Positions 32,501-40,582 of a stretch of 64,000 nt of DNA are shown here, in pieces. The notes beneath the pieces were generated by a model that was given only the letters and a program-made list of their open reading frames with translations, was not told the DNA's origin and made no database searches. The stretch is from positions 35,473 through 99,472 of the forward strand of contig NZ_LIVV01000001.1 in the NCBI RefSeq assembly GCF_001905825.1. The letters run 5' to 3'. The stretch comes from Streptomyces sp. CB02009. Its GTDB lineage: Bacteria > Actinomycetota > Actinomycetes > Streptomycetales > Streptomycetaceae. The position numbers and the translations under genes were made by a program. How positions within the stretch are numbered: position 1 is the stretch's first letter; every line of letters begins with the position of its first letter.

Positions 32501-33262
32501 ATGTCCACCACCGAGCAGCGCGTAGCCGTCGTCACGGGTGCCGCACGGGGTATCGGGGCCGCCACGGCGCTCCGCCTCGCGGCCGAGGGCCGCGCCGTCG
32601 CCGTACTCGACCTCGACGAGGCGGCCTGCAAGGACACCGTCGAGAAGATCACCGCCGCGGGCGGCACCGCCCTCGCGGTCGGCTGCGACGTCTCCGACAG
32701 TGCCCAGGTGGAGGCCGCCGTCGCGCGTGTCGCCGCCGAGCTCGGCGCGCCGACGATCCTCGTCAACAACGCGGGTGTGCTCCGCGACAACCTGCTCTTC
32801 AAGATGTCCGAGTCCGACTGGGACCTCGTCATGAACGTGCACCTCAAGGGCGCCTTCCTGATGGCGAAGGCCTGCCAGAAGCACATGGTGGACGCGGGCT
32901 TCGGCCGTATCGTGTCGCTCTCCTCCTCCTCGGCCCTGGGCAACCGCGGCCAGGCCAACTACTCGGCCGTGAAGGCCGGCCTCCAGGGCCTCACCAAGAC
33001 CCTCGCCAAGGAGCTCGGCAAGTTCGGCATCACCGCCAACGCCGTCGCCCCGGGCTTCATCGTCACCGAGATGACCGCGCAGACCGCCGAACGCGTCGGC
33101 ATGGGCTTCGAGGACTTCCAGGCCGCGGCCGCGTCCATGATCCCGGTACAGCGGGTCGGCCGCCCCGAGGACGTCGCCAACGCGATCGCCTTCTTCGCCG
33201 GCGACGACGCGGGCTTCGTCTCCGGCCAGGTCATGTACGTGGCCGGCGGCCCGCTCAACTGA
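32501..33262 (+). CDS. fabG: SDR oxidoreductase, 3-oxoacyl-ACP reductase type
   Basis: 253 residues, classical short-chain dehydrogenase. Cofactor loop TGAARGIG near residue 13, NNAG near 89, catalytic Ser in SLSSSSALGN and YSAVK near 154; these are the NAD(P)H-binding and Ser-Tyr-Lys catalytic elements. FabG-type enzymes reduce 3-oxoacyl-ACP or -CoA. Together with the next SDR gene (29 bp apart) it forms a two-gene operon behind a good promoter. Whether it serves fatty-acid synthesis or a side pathway is not decidable here. Confidence 0.88.
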   Translation: MSTTEQRVAVVTGAARGIGAATALRLAAEGRAVAVLDLDEAACKDTVEKITAAGGTALAVGCDVSDSAQVEAAVARVAAELGAPTILVNNAGVLRDNLLFKMSESDWDLVMNVHLKGAFLMAKACQKHMVDAGFGRIVSLSSSSALGNRGQANYSAVKAGLQGLTKTLAKELGKFGITANAVAPGFIVTEMTAQTAERVGMGFEDFQAAAASMIPVQRVGRPEDVANAIAFFAGDDAGFVSGQVMYVAGGPLN

Positions 33263-33291
33263 CGACCGGCATCGAGAGGAGCACGGCAGAC

Positions 33292-34059
33292 ATGACCGCA
33301 CAGGCACGGCCGGAACTGTCCGGCAAGGTCGCTCTCGTCACCGGCGCCAGCCGGGGCATCGGCTACGGCATCGCCGAGGCGCTCGTCGCCCGCGGCGACC
33401 GGGTCGTCATCACCGGACGCGGCGAGGAGGCCCTCAAGGAGGCCGTGGAGCGCCTCGGCGCCGACCGGGCGATCGCCGTCCCCGGCAAGGCCCACGACGA
33501 GGCCCACCAGGCCGCCGCCGTGGAGGCGGCGATGGACGGCTTCGGCCGGGTGGACTTCCTGATCAACAACGCCGGTACGAATCCGGTCTTCGGCGCCATC
33601 GCCGACCTGGACCTCGGGGTGGCCCGCAAGGTCTTCGAGACCAACGTGGTCTCCGCGCTCGGCTTCGCCCAGCGGACCTGGCACGCCTGGCAGAAGGAGC
33701 ACGGCGGGGCGATCGTGAACATCGCCTCGGTCGCCGGCGTCTCCGCCTCGCCTTTCATCGGCGCGTACGGAATCAGCAAGGCCGCGATGATCAATCTGAC
33801 TCTTCAGCTGGCCCATGAATTCGCCCCCCTCGTGCGGGTCAATGCGATCGCCCCCGCGGTCGTGAAGACGAAATTCGCGCAGGCGCTGTACGAGGGCCGT
33901 GAGGCGGAGGCCGCAGCCGCCTACCCGCTCGGCCGGCTCGGCGAGCCCGAGGACATCGGCGGCGCGGCCGCCTTCCTCACCTCGTCCCAGTCGGAGTGGA
34001 TCACCGGACAGACCCTCGTGGTCGACGGCGGGATTTTCCTGAACGCCGGAGTCGGGTGA
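33292..34059 (+). CDS. SDR oxidoreductase
   Basis: About 255 residues from ATG 33292 with GAGAGGAG upstream. TGASRGIGYGIAEAL near residue 17, NNAGTNPVFG near 92, SVAG and YGISK near 158 give intact SDR cofactor and catalytic elements. The C-terminal SEWITGQTLVVDGGIFL is standard. Second gene of the operon with the fabG-like gene; substrates are likely related keto/hydroxy compounds. A hairpin follows at 34068. Confidence 0.87.
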   Translation: MTAQARPELSGKVALVTGASRGIGYGIAEALVARGDRVVITGRGEEALKEAVERLGADRAIAVPGKAHDEAHQAAAVEAAMDGFGRVDFLINNAGTNPVFGAIADLDLGVARKVFETNVVSALGFAQRTWHAWQKEHGGAIVNIASVAGVSASPFIGAYGISKAAMINLTLQLAHEFAPLVRVNAIAPAVVKTKFAQALYEGREAEAAAAYPLGRLGEPEDIGGAAAFLTSSQSEWITGQTLVVDGGIFLNAGVG

Positions 34060-34067
34060 CCGATAAT

Positions 34068-34093
34068 CGGACACTTTCCGGATTTCGTGTCCG
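34068..34093. terminator. short hairpin after the SDR operon
   Basis: CGGACAC at 34068-34074 pairs with GTGTCCG at 34087-34093. Weak compared with other hairpins in the window, but correctly placed 9 bases after the stop. Confidence 0.5.
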
Positions 34094-34128
34094 GATTGAC
34101 CCCGGTTATACGTCGAATGCCTCAAGTG

Positions 34129-34160
34129 CCCCGTCAGGCTCGAACATTGACCTGACGGGG
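34129..34160. terminator. hairpin upstream of the solute-binding lipoprotein
   Basis: CCCCGTCAGG (34129-34138) pairs perfectly with CCTGACGGGG (34151-34160) across a 12-base loop. It ends 48 bases before the next start, so it may be a second terminator or part of the leader. Confidence 0.6.
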
Positions 34161-34207
34161 TGCTGCGGTATCGTCGGCCGACCCGTGGCTGAACGAGGAG
34201 CGTGCAC

Positions 34208-35785
34208 GTGTTCAACCGGACCAGTCTGCAGGCCGCTGCAGCCCTTGTGTCCATATCCCTGGTAACCGGATGCAGTGTCTTCTCTGACAGTGATTCGGCC
34301 GGGGATCAGAGAATCGTCGTCGGCACGACGAGCTCTCCCACCACGCTTGACCCGGCCGCCGCCTGGGACAATTCCTGGGAGCTCTTCCGGAATGTGTTCC
34401 AGACCCTGGTGAGTTTCCCGACGGGCAGCACGACCCCGGATTCCGATGCCGCGGAGTGCAAGTTCTCGGACACCTCCAGCCGAGTCTTCGAGTGCAAGCT
34501 CCTGGAGGGCCTCACGTTCTCCAACGGGCACAAGCTGGACGCCAAGGCCGTGCAGTACTCGATCGAGCGCATCCGCACGATCAACCACAAGGGCGGCCCG
34601 AACGGCATGCTCGGCTCGCTCGACAAGATCGAGACCGTCGGCGACCGGACCGTCGTCTTCAAGCTGAACAAGTCGGACGCCACCTTCCCGATGGTCCTCG
34701 CCACACCGGCGATGTCCCTCGTGGACCCGGCCGAGTACCCGGCGGACCGGCTCCGCGCGGACGGCAAGCTCACCGGCTCGGGGCCGTACGTCCTCGACTC
34801 GTACACCGAGCGGGAGTCGGCGGAGCTGACCAAGAACCCCACGTACAAGGGCTTCGCCGATCGCAAGAACGGCGGGGTGACCCTCCGGTACTTCGACGAC
34901 TCCGAGGCGATGGTCGCCGCGCTCAAGAAGAAGGAGATCGACGCCACCTACCGCGGCCTCACCGCCGAGGAGGTCATCGAACTCCAGGACGACAAGCCCG
35001 AGAACCAGGGCCTGCAGATCGTCGAGTCGACCGGCGCCGACATCCGCTACCTGGTCTTCAACACCCAGGACCCCACGATCGCCAAGCCCGCGGTCCGCAA
35101 GGCCATCGCCCAGGTCGTCGACCGCGACGAACTGGTCAGCAAGGTCTACCAGGGCACCGCCGAGCCCCTGTACTCCATGGTGCCCAAGGGAATCGCGGCT
35201 CACACCACCAAGTTCTTCGACCGCTTCGGCGACCCGGACGCCAAGAAGGCCAAGAAGATCCTCCGCGAGGCCGGCATCACCGACCCCGTCGAGCTGAAGT
35301 TCTGGTACACCACGGACCGCTACGGCTCCTCGACGGCCGCCGAGTTCAAGGAACTGAAGCGCCAGCTGGAGGAGACCGGCCTCTTCCAGGTCGAGATCGA
35401 GGGCAAGCCCTGGAAGGACTTCCAGGCGGGCTACCAGAAGGGCGAGTACCCGGTCTTCGGCCGCGGCTGGTTCCCCGACTTCCCGGACCCGGACAACTTC
35501 GTGGCGCCGTTCGTCGGCAAGGAGAACGTCCTCGGCACGCCGTACGTGAGCCCCAGGATCACCGGCGAACTCCTCCCGAAGTCCCGCCGCGAGAGCGACC
35601 GCGGGACCGTCACGGACGAGTTCGAGGAGGCCCAGGAGATCATGGTCCAGGACGTCCGGCTGCTGCCCCTGTGGCAGGGCAAGCTGTACATCGCGGCCCG
35701 TGACGACATCGGCGGCGGCGAGGGCGCGCTCGACCCGCAGACCGTCATGCAGCTCTGGGAGCTGAGCCGCCGGGCCAGCTGGTAG
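34208..35785 (+). CDS. orphan family 5 ABC solute-binding lipoprotein
   Basis: About 525 residues from GTG 34208 (GAGGAG 7 bases upstream; a GTG at 34202 is too close to it). Signal SLQAAAALVSISLVTGCSV ends in a good lipobox with the Cys near residue 22. SBP_bac_5 features: SSPTTLDPAAAWDNSWELFRNVFQTLV, LLEGLTFSNGHKLDAKAV, ADIRYLVFNTQDP, KPAVRKAIAQVVDRDEL. Binds peptides or similar ligands. No permease or ATPase gene is beside it, unlike the operon at 20752, so it must borrow a transporter or act as a sensor. Codon use and AT level at the 5' end are a little lower in GC than the neighbours. Confidence 0.86.
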   Translation: MFNRTSLQAAAALVSISLVTGCSVFSDSDSAGDQRIVVGTTSSPTTLDPAAAWDNSWELFRNVFQTLVSFPTGSTTPDSDAAECKFSDTSSRVFECKLLEGLTFSNGHKLDAKAVQYSIERIRTINHKGGPNGMLGSLDKIETVGDRTVVFKLNKSDATFPMVLATPAMSLVDPAEYPADRLRADGKLTGSGPYVLDSYTERESAELTKNPTYKGFADRKNGGVTLRYFDDSEAMVAALKKKEIDATYRGLTAEEVIELQDDKPENQGLQIVESTGADIRYLVFNTQDPTIAKPAVRKAIAQVVDRDELVSKVYQGTAEPLYSMVPKGIAAHTTKFFDRFGDPDAKKAKKILREAGITDPVELKFWYTTDRYGSSTAAEFKELKRQLEETGLFQVEIEGKPWKDFQAGYQKGEYPVFGRGWFPDFPDPDNFVAPFVGKENVLGTPYVSPRITGELLPKSRRESDRGTVTDEFEEAQEIMVQDVRLLPLWQGKLYIAARDDIGGGEGALDPQTVMQLWELSRRASW

Positions 35786-35815
35786 GACCCGCGCGGGCGG
35801 GGAACCGGGAGCCTG

Positions 35816-35840
35816 CGGGGGCCACTGTCAGTGGCCCCCG
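35816..35840. terminator. terminator after the orphan solute-binding protein
   Basis: CGGGGGCCACT (35816-35826), loop GTC, and its complement at 35830-35840: perfect 11-bp stem, 30 bases after the stop. Confidence 0.82.
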
Positions 35841-35888
35841 GTAGGTTCGGGGACGAGTAACAGGAACGTCCACCGGAGGTTGTTGACC

Positions 35889-36572
35889 GTGACCGACACC
35901 AACATGCTGCCCGAGTCCTGGCGGGGTGTTCTCGGCGAGGAACTGCGGAAGCCGTACTTCGCCCAGCTCACCGAGTTCGTCGAGGAAGAGCGCGCCAAGG
36001 GATCGGTCTTCCCGCCGAAGGACGAGGTGTTCGCCGCCCTCGACGCCACTCCGTACGACAAGGTGAAGGTCCTGATCCTCGGTCAGGACCCGTACCACGG
36101 CGAGGGGCAGGGGCACGGTCTCTGCTTCTCCGTCCGCCCCGGAGTGAAGACCCCGCCCTCCCTGCGGAACATCTACAAGGAGATGCAGGCCGAGCTCGGC
36201 CACCCCGTCCCCGACAACGGCTATCTGATGCCGTGGGCCGAGCAGGGCGTCCTCCTGCTCAACGCGGTGCTGACCGTCCGCTCCGGCGAGGCGAACTCGC
36301 ACAAGGGCAAGGGCTGGGAGAAGTTCACCGACGCGGTGATCACCGCCGTCGCCTCGCGCCCCGACCCCGCCGTCTTCGTCCTCTGGGGCAACTACGCCCA
36401 GAAGAAGCTGCCCCTCATCGACGAGGCGCGGCACGTGGTCGTCAAGGGCGCCCACCCCTCGCCGCTCTCGGCGAAGAAGTTCTTCGGATCGAAGCCCTTC
36501 ACCCAGATCGACGCGGCCGTCGCGGCCCAGGGACACGAGCCGATCGACTGGCGCGTCCCGGACCTCGGCTGA
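35889..36572 (+). CDS. ung: uracil-DNA glycosylase, family 1
   Basis: About 227 residues from GTG 35889, with CGGAGG 9 bases upstream. Removes uracil from DNA at the start of base excision repair. Motif A GQDPYHGEGQGHGLCFSV near residue 65 carries the catalytic Asp; the Leu-loop region HPSPLSAKKFFG near 197 carries the conserved His; PPSLRNIYKEM is diagnostic. Length is normal for family 1. It stands alone between a terminator and a small unrelated gene. Confidence 0.95.
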   Translation: MTDTNMLPESWRGVLGEELRKPYFAQLTEFVEEERAKGSVFPPKDEVFAALDATPYDKVKVLILGQDPYHGEGQGHGLCFSVRPGVKTPPSLRNIYKEMQAELGHPVPDNGYLMPWAEQGVLLLNAVLTVRSGEANSHKGKGWEKFTDAVITAVASRPDPAVFVLWGNYAQKKLPLIDEARHVVVKGAHPSPLSAKKFFGSKPFTQIDAAVAAQGHEPIDWRVPDLG

Positions 36573-36642
36573 GCCTCGGCCCGATCCGGCCCCGGTGCGG
36601 CTAGCGTCGGCTCTCCCAGTGGGTGAGCGGGTGGAGGTCGCG

Positions 36643-37116
36643 GTGACCGAGCAGCAGCAGGTGTCGGACGACGGGGTCATGACCAGGATCGGGCAGGCGA
36701 TGATGCTGCTCCACGGCGGCGACCGCGAGGAGGCACGCAACCGCTTCGGGCTGCTCTGGCAGCAGATCGGCCCGGACGGAGACCCCCTGCACCGGTGCAC
36801 CCTCGCGCACTACATGGCGGACGCCCAGGACGACCCCGACACCGAGCTGGCCTGGGACCTGCGGGCCCTGAGCGCGGCGGAGGGCCTCGCGGAGGAGCGG
36901 CTCGCCGAGCACGGCTCCGCGGTCGCCCTCCGGGCGCTGTACCCCTCGCTCCACCTCAACCTGGCCGCCGACTACGTCAAGCTGCAGCGGCCCGACGCCG
37001 CGCGGGTCCACCTGGACCGGGCCCGCGCCGCTTCGGACCACCTCGACGACGACGGCTACGGGAACGGGGTGCGGGCCGCGATCGAGCGCCTGGAGCTCCG
37101 GCTCCGCTGCATGTGA
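36643..37116 (+). CDS. small TPR-like protein of unknown function
   Basis: About 157 residues from GTG 36643, with GGAGG 5 bases before it. The start is decided by that site; the frame is open further up but low in coding character. All-helical, with TPR-like spacing (GDREEARNRFGLLWQQIG, SLHLNLAADYVKLQRPDAARVHLDRAR). Resembles uncharacterised Streptomyces tetratricopeptide proteins. No catalytic motif. Confidence 0.72.
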   Translation: MTEQQQVSDDGVMTRIGQAMMLLHGGDREEARNRFGLLWQQIGPDGDPLHRCTLAHYMADAQDDPDTELAWDLRALSAAEGLAEERLAEHGSAVALRALYPSLHLNLAADYVKLQRPDAARVHLDRARAASDHLDDDGYGNGVRAAIERLELRLRCM

Positions 37117-37153
37117 GGGCCGGGCGCCGGGGCGGGACTGGAGCCCCGGGGCC

Positions 37154-37657
37154 TCAGCGGACGTACGTGCCGTGGCAGATGCGTGACGGGTCGCTGCCGG
37201 GGGCCCAGCCGCCGTACCGCTCGCCCAGGCCGCAGACCTCCGCCCGGGACAGCTGTGGAGTCGGGGACAGCGGCGGAGTCCGCGGCAGCTCGACGAGTTC
37301 CGCCGGCGGTTCGGGCAGCGGCGGCCGGGTCTCCGGACGTGGACGCTCACGCAGCCGCGGTACGGGCTGGGGGCGCGCCTCCTCGGGGCGGGGCGCGGCC
37401 GCTTCCCCGCGGTGCGCCTCGGCCGAAGGCGTCGCACTGGGCGCGGCCGACGGCGGGGGAGCGGGGAGCGCCGCTTCGAGTGCCTCCAGGGCCGGTCCCT
37501 CGCCGATCTGCGGGGCCACGTCCCGGCCGGGCCGTAAGGTCTCGGCGGCGGACGCGGGGGCGGGCGCCGCCGGCGGGGTGTCCACCGGGACGCAGCCCGC
37601 GAGGGCGGCCACGGCGGCCCCGACCAGGATCTTCGCTGTTGTTCGGGTTCCATGCAC
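37154..37657 (-). CDS. Pro-rich lipoprotein of unknown function
   Basis: About 167 residues. Signal KILVGAAVAALAGCVPV with lipobox LAGC near residue 22. The mature part is dominated by Pro/Ala/Glu (a disordered spacer), ending with a short domain containing two Cys (EVCGLGERYGG and RICHGTYVR), probably disulfide-linked outside the cell. No family recognised. Convergent with the gene at 36643. Confidence 0.72.
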   Translation of the reverse strand: MHGTRTTAKILVGAAVAALAGCVPVDTPPAAPAPASAAETLRPGRDVAPQIGEGPALEALEAALPAPPPSAAPSATPSAEAHRGEAAAPRPEEARPQPVPRLRERPRPETRPPLPEPPAELVELPRTPPLSPTPQLSRAEVCGLGERYGGWAPGSDPSRICHGTYVR

Positions 37658-37752
37658 CCGCGCAACTCTGCTGGCCCGGCAGTGATCTTCGCGCCCCTAC
37701 CGGAGGGGAATGCCCCGCACGGGTGAGCGACGCGGGACCGGCCTTGACCCCG

Positions 37753-38280
37753 TCAGTCCCCGGTCGCGCCGTCGATCCGCTCCCGGACGAGGTCCGCGTG
37801 GCCGTTGTGCCGGGCGTACTCCTCGATCATGTGGAGGTAGATCCAGCGCAGGTTGAACCGCGCCCCGCTGCGGTGCTCGCCCTCGCCCAGGTCGTCGAGA
37901 CCGCGCGCGGCGGCCACGGTGCGCGCGTGGGCGATCTCCGCCTGCCAGGCCGCGTGGGCCTCCTCGTAGGTGTCCTCGTCGGTGACGTGGAAGTCCCGGT
38001 CGCGGTCCTCCTCGGTCGAGTAGAGCCTGGGCGCCTTCTCGCCGGCCAGGACGTTGCGGAACCAGCCCTGTTCGACCTCGGCCATGTGGCGGACGAGGCC
38101 CAGCAGACTGAGTTCCGAGGGAGGGGCGGACAGGGTGCGCAGCTGGACGTCGTCGAGCCCCTCGCACTTCCACGCGAGGGTCGCGCGATGGAAGTCGAGC
38201 CACTGCTCCAGCGCCTCGCGTTCCCCCGAGGTCGTGGACGGATCGACGCGGGGTGTGGTCTCCGTGCGGTCGGTGGTCAT
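37753..38280 (-). CDS. DinB-superfamily (DUF664) protein
   Basis: About 175 residues. DinB/DUF664 four-helix-bundle signs: LALGLVRHMAEVEQGWF-type motif (LLGLVRHMAEVEQGWFRNVL) with the metal His, and LRWIYLHMIEEYARHNGHADLVRE with the other two His. Many actinobacterial members are thiol (mycothiol) S-transferases. The ATG at 38280 overlaps the stop of the TetR gene upstream (ATGA), which fixes the start and implies co-expression with that regulator. Confidence 0.85.
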   Translation of the reverse strand: MTTDRTETTPRVDPSTTSGEREALEQWLDFHRATLAWKCEGLDDVQLRTLSAPPSELSLLGLVRHMAEVEQGWFRNVLAGEKAPRLYSTEEDRDRDFHVTDEDTYEEAHAAWQAEIAHARTVAAARGLDDLGEGEHRSGARFNLRWIYLHMIEEYARHNGHADLVRERIDGATGD

Positions 38281-39179
38281 GCGCGGCATCGTCCCCCACG
38301 ATCACCAGCCGCGCCAGTGCTTTCCCCGCGCCCCGGGCCGGTGCCGCCGCCGAGCATGCCGCGCAGCAACTCCTCGAAGCCGGTGCGCAGTTCCGCCCGG
38401 CTCGGCACGGCCGCGTGGAAGGAGCCGGCGGCGCAGGAGAACATCAGCCCCTCGCACCAGGCGATGAGGGAGAGCGCGTGGCGCTCGGGTTCGGGCGAGC
38501 CGGCCGCCGCCGTCATCGCGACCAGGGGCCCGTGGAAGACCGAACCGGCGGCGTCGAAGAAGGCGCGGAGCTCGGGGCGGCGGGTCGCCTCCAGGGCAAG
38601 TTCGTAGCGGGAGACGAGCAGGGCGCGGTGGTCGGTGAGATAGCGGTGCAGGGCGAGGGAGAGCGCGTCCACGAGGGTGTCGGTGTCGAGGGGCCCGTGG
38701 GGCGCCGGCTCGGAGGGCCCGCGGGGTGCCGTGCCTGGAGCCCCGTCCGGTGTCCTGCCCGGTGCTCCGTCCGGTGCCCCGTCCCGGGGCCTGTCCCGTA
38801 CCTCTTCGGCTGCCCTGGCTGTCCCGACTGTCCCGGACGACCCGACTGTCCCGGGCGGCCCGGCGGCGCCCGGCAGATCGTCCGGGGTCAGGACCTGGGA
38901 CTCCAGCTGCACCTGACGTCGTACGGCCGTCTCCAGGAGGGCCTGGCGGGTGCGGGCGTGGTTCGACGTCGACCCCTGCGGCAGCCCCGCCCGCTCGTCC
39001 ACCGCGCGATGGGTCAGGCCCCGCATGCCCCGCTCCACGAGGAGGTCGAGGGCGGCGTCGCCGATCCGGTCCGCCCGCGAGGCGGAGGAAGCGGGGGAGG
39101 CGGGGGAGCCGGGAGCGCCTGAGGTCCCGGGGGAGCCGTTCGGGCCGGGAGGGGCAGCGGAGGGTGTCGCCGAGGTCAT
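38277..39179 (-). CDS. TetR family regulator with a Pro/Gly-rich insertion
   Basis: 300 residues, long for a TetR protein. A Pro/Ser/Gly leader of about 30 residues precedes the HTH (AALDLLVERGMRGLTHRAVDERAGLPQGSTSNH). Between HTH and ligand domain is an insertion of about 60 residues rich in Gly, Pro, Thr and Asp (around 105-165) that may be repeat-derived and strain-variable. It is divergent from the FAD monooxygenase; two similar palindromes (39213 and 39247) lie between, so it probably represses both. Coupled to the DinB gene downstream. Confidence 0.83.
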   Translation of the reverse strand: MTSATPSAAPPGPNGSPGTSGAPGSPASPASSASRADRIGDAALDLLVERGMRGLTHRAVDERAGLPQGSTSNHARTRQALLETAVRRQVQLESQVLTPDDLPGAAGPPGTVGSSGTVGTARAAEEVRDRPRDGAPDGAPGRTPDGAPGTAPRGPSEPAPHGPLDTDTLVDALSLALHRYLTDHRALLVSRYELALEATRRPELRAFFDAAGSVFHGPLVAMTAAAGSPEPERHALSLIAWCEGLMFSCAAGSFHAAVPSRAELRTGFEELLRGMLGGGTGPGRGESTGAAGDRGGRCRA

Positions 39180-39212
39180 GGGGACAACCTACAGCCGCCC
39201 CCTCCCCGCTTC

Positions 39213-39260
39213 ACTACATCTGTAGTACGGTCACGTCACCGGTCGTACTACACCTGTAGT
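39213..39260. promoter_or_regulatory. twin TetR operators, ACTACANCTGTAGT
   Basis: ACTACATCTGTAGT (39213-39226) and ACTACACCTGTAGT (39247-39260), each with perfect 6-base arms, centred 34 bp apart between the TetR gene (start 39179) and the monooxygenase (start 39282). Differ by one central base. Confidence 0.85.
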
Positions 39261-39281
39261 TCCCCGATCCGAGGAGCAGCC

Positions 39282-40523
39282 ATGGAACAGCACCGTGCCG
39301 TCGTCATCGGCGCCGGCATCGGCGGACTCACCGCCGCCGTCGCCCTCCACCGCGGCGGCTGGCAGGTCACCGTCCTGGAGCGGGCCGCCGACCTCGCCCC
39401 CGTCGGCGCCGGCATCGGCCTCGCCCCCAACGCCCAGCGCGCCCTGGACGTCATCGGCCTCGGCGACCGCTTGCGGGACCTCGCCGCCTGGCAGGGCGAC
39501 GGAGGCATGCGCGCCCCCGGCGGCCGCTGGCTCGCCCGTACCGACGCCACGGCCGCCGCCGCCCGCTTCGGCGGGCCGCTCGTCCTCCTCCACCGGGCCA
39601 CCCTCGTCGACATCCTCACCTCGGCCCTCCCCGACGGGGCCGTCCGCACCGGAGCGGCCGCCGCGCTCGTCGACCCCGGCGGCGACCGAAGCCCCGCCCG
39701 CGTCGCCACCCCCGACGGCGAGATCGAGGCCGCACTCGTGGTCGCCGCCGACGGCATCCGCTCCGCGGCGCGGCACGCCCTCTTCCCCGCGCACCCCGGC
39801 CCGCGGTACGCCGGCTGCACCACCTGGCGGGTCGTCGTGCCGGCCCCCGAGCGGCCGTTCGCCCCGCACGAGACCTGGGGCGCCGGACGCCTGTGGGGGA
39901 CGCAGCCCCTCAAGGACGGCAGGATCTACGCGTACGCGATGGCCGCCGCCCCGGCCGGCGGCCGGGCGCCCGACGACGAGAAGGCCGAACTCCTGCGCCT
40001 GTTCGGCGACTGGCACCACCCCGTCCCCGAGATCCTCGCCGCCACCGACCCCGCGCGGGTACTCCGCCACGACGTCCACCACCTGCCCGACCCGTTGCCC
40101 GCCTTCCACCGCGGCCGGGTCGCGCTCCTCGGCGACGCCGCGCACGCGATGATGCCGAGCCTCGGCCAGGGCGGGAACCAGGCCATCGAGGACGCCGTCG
40201 TCCTCGCCCACCACGTCGGCCCCGCGGCCGACGCCGAGCGCTCCGGCTCCGCGCCCGGTCCCCACCCCGCGGGCACCGCGCCCGACTTCGTCCCGAGCCG
40301 CGACCTCGCCGCGTACACCGCCGACCGCCTTCCCCGTACCACCGCCATCGTCCGCAAGGCCGCCCGCACCGGAGCCGTCACCCTGCTCGCGGCCCGTCCC
40401 GCCGTCGCCCTCCGGTCCACGCTCGTCAGCGCGGTCTCCCGCTTCGGCCCCGGGCTCGTCCTGCGCGGGTTCGACGGCATCGCCGACTGGCGGCCGCCGG
40501 TCGCCCCGGCCCGGTCCGCGTAA
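39282..40523 (+). CDS. FAD-dependent monooxygenase (aromatic hydroxylase type)
   Basis: 413 residues, cytosolic. FAD fold: VVIGAGIGGLTAAVALHRGGWQVTVLE at the N-terminus (GxGxxG), GALVVAADGIRS-type DG motif (LVVAADGIRSAARHALF around 152), and GRVALLGDAAHAMMPSLGQGGNQAIEDAVVLA around 285 with the GD motif. Resembles salicylate/kynurenine-type hydroxylases that act on aromatic compounds. Control by the adjacent TetR through twin operators suggests induction by a xenobiotic or antibiotic-like compound. Three bases before its ATG is the end of a GAGGAG-type RBS. Confidence 0.9.
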   Translation: MEQHRAVVIGAGIGGLTAAVALHRGGWQVTVLERAADLAPVGAGIGLAPNAQRALDVIGLGDRLRDLAAWQGDGGMRAPGGRWLARTDATAAAARFGGPLVLLHRATLVDILTSALPDGAVRTGAAAALVDPGGDRSPARVATPDGEIEAALVVAADGIRSAARHALFPAHPGPRYAGCTTWRVVVPAPERPFAPHETWGAGRLWGTQPLKDGRIYAYAMAAAPAGGRAPDDEKAELLRLFGDWHHPVPEILAATDPARVLRHDVHHLPDPLPAFHRGRVALLGDAAHAMMPSLGQGGNQAIEDAVVLAHHVGPAADAERSGSAPGPHPAGTAPDFVPSRDLAAYTADRLPRTTAIVRKAARTGAVTLLAARPAVALRSTLVSAVSRFGPGLVLRGFDGIADWRPPVAPARSA

Positions 40524-40582
40524 GCTGACCAGCGCGAACGGCCCACCCGTACAGGGCCTGTGGACACGACAAGGGAGAACCC

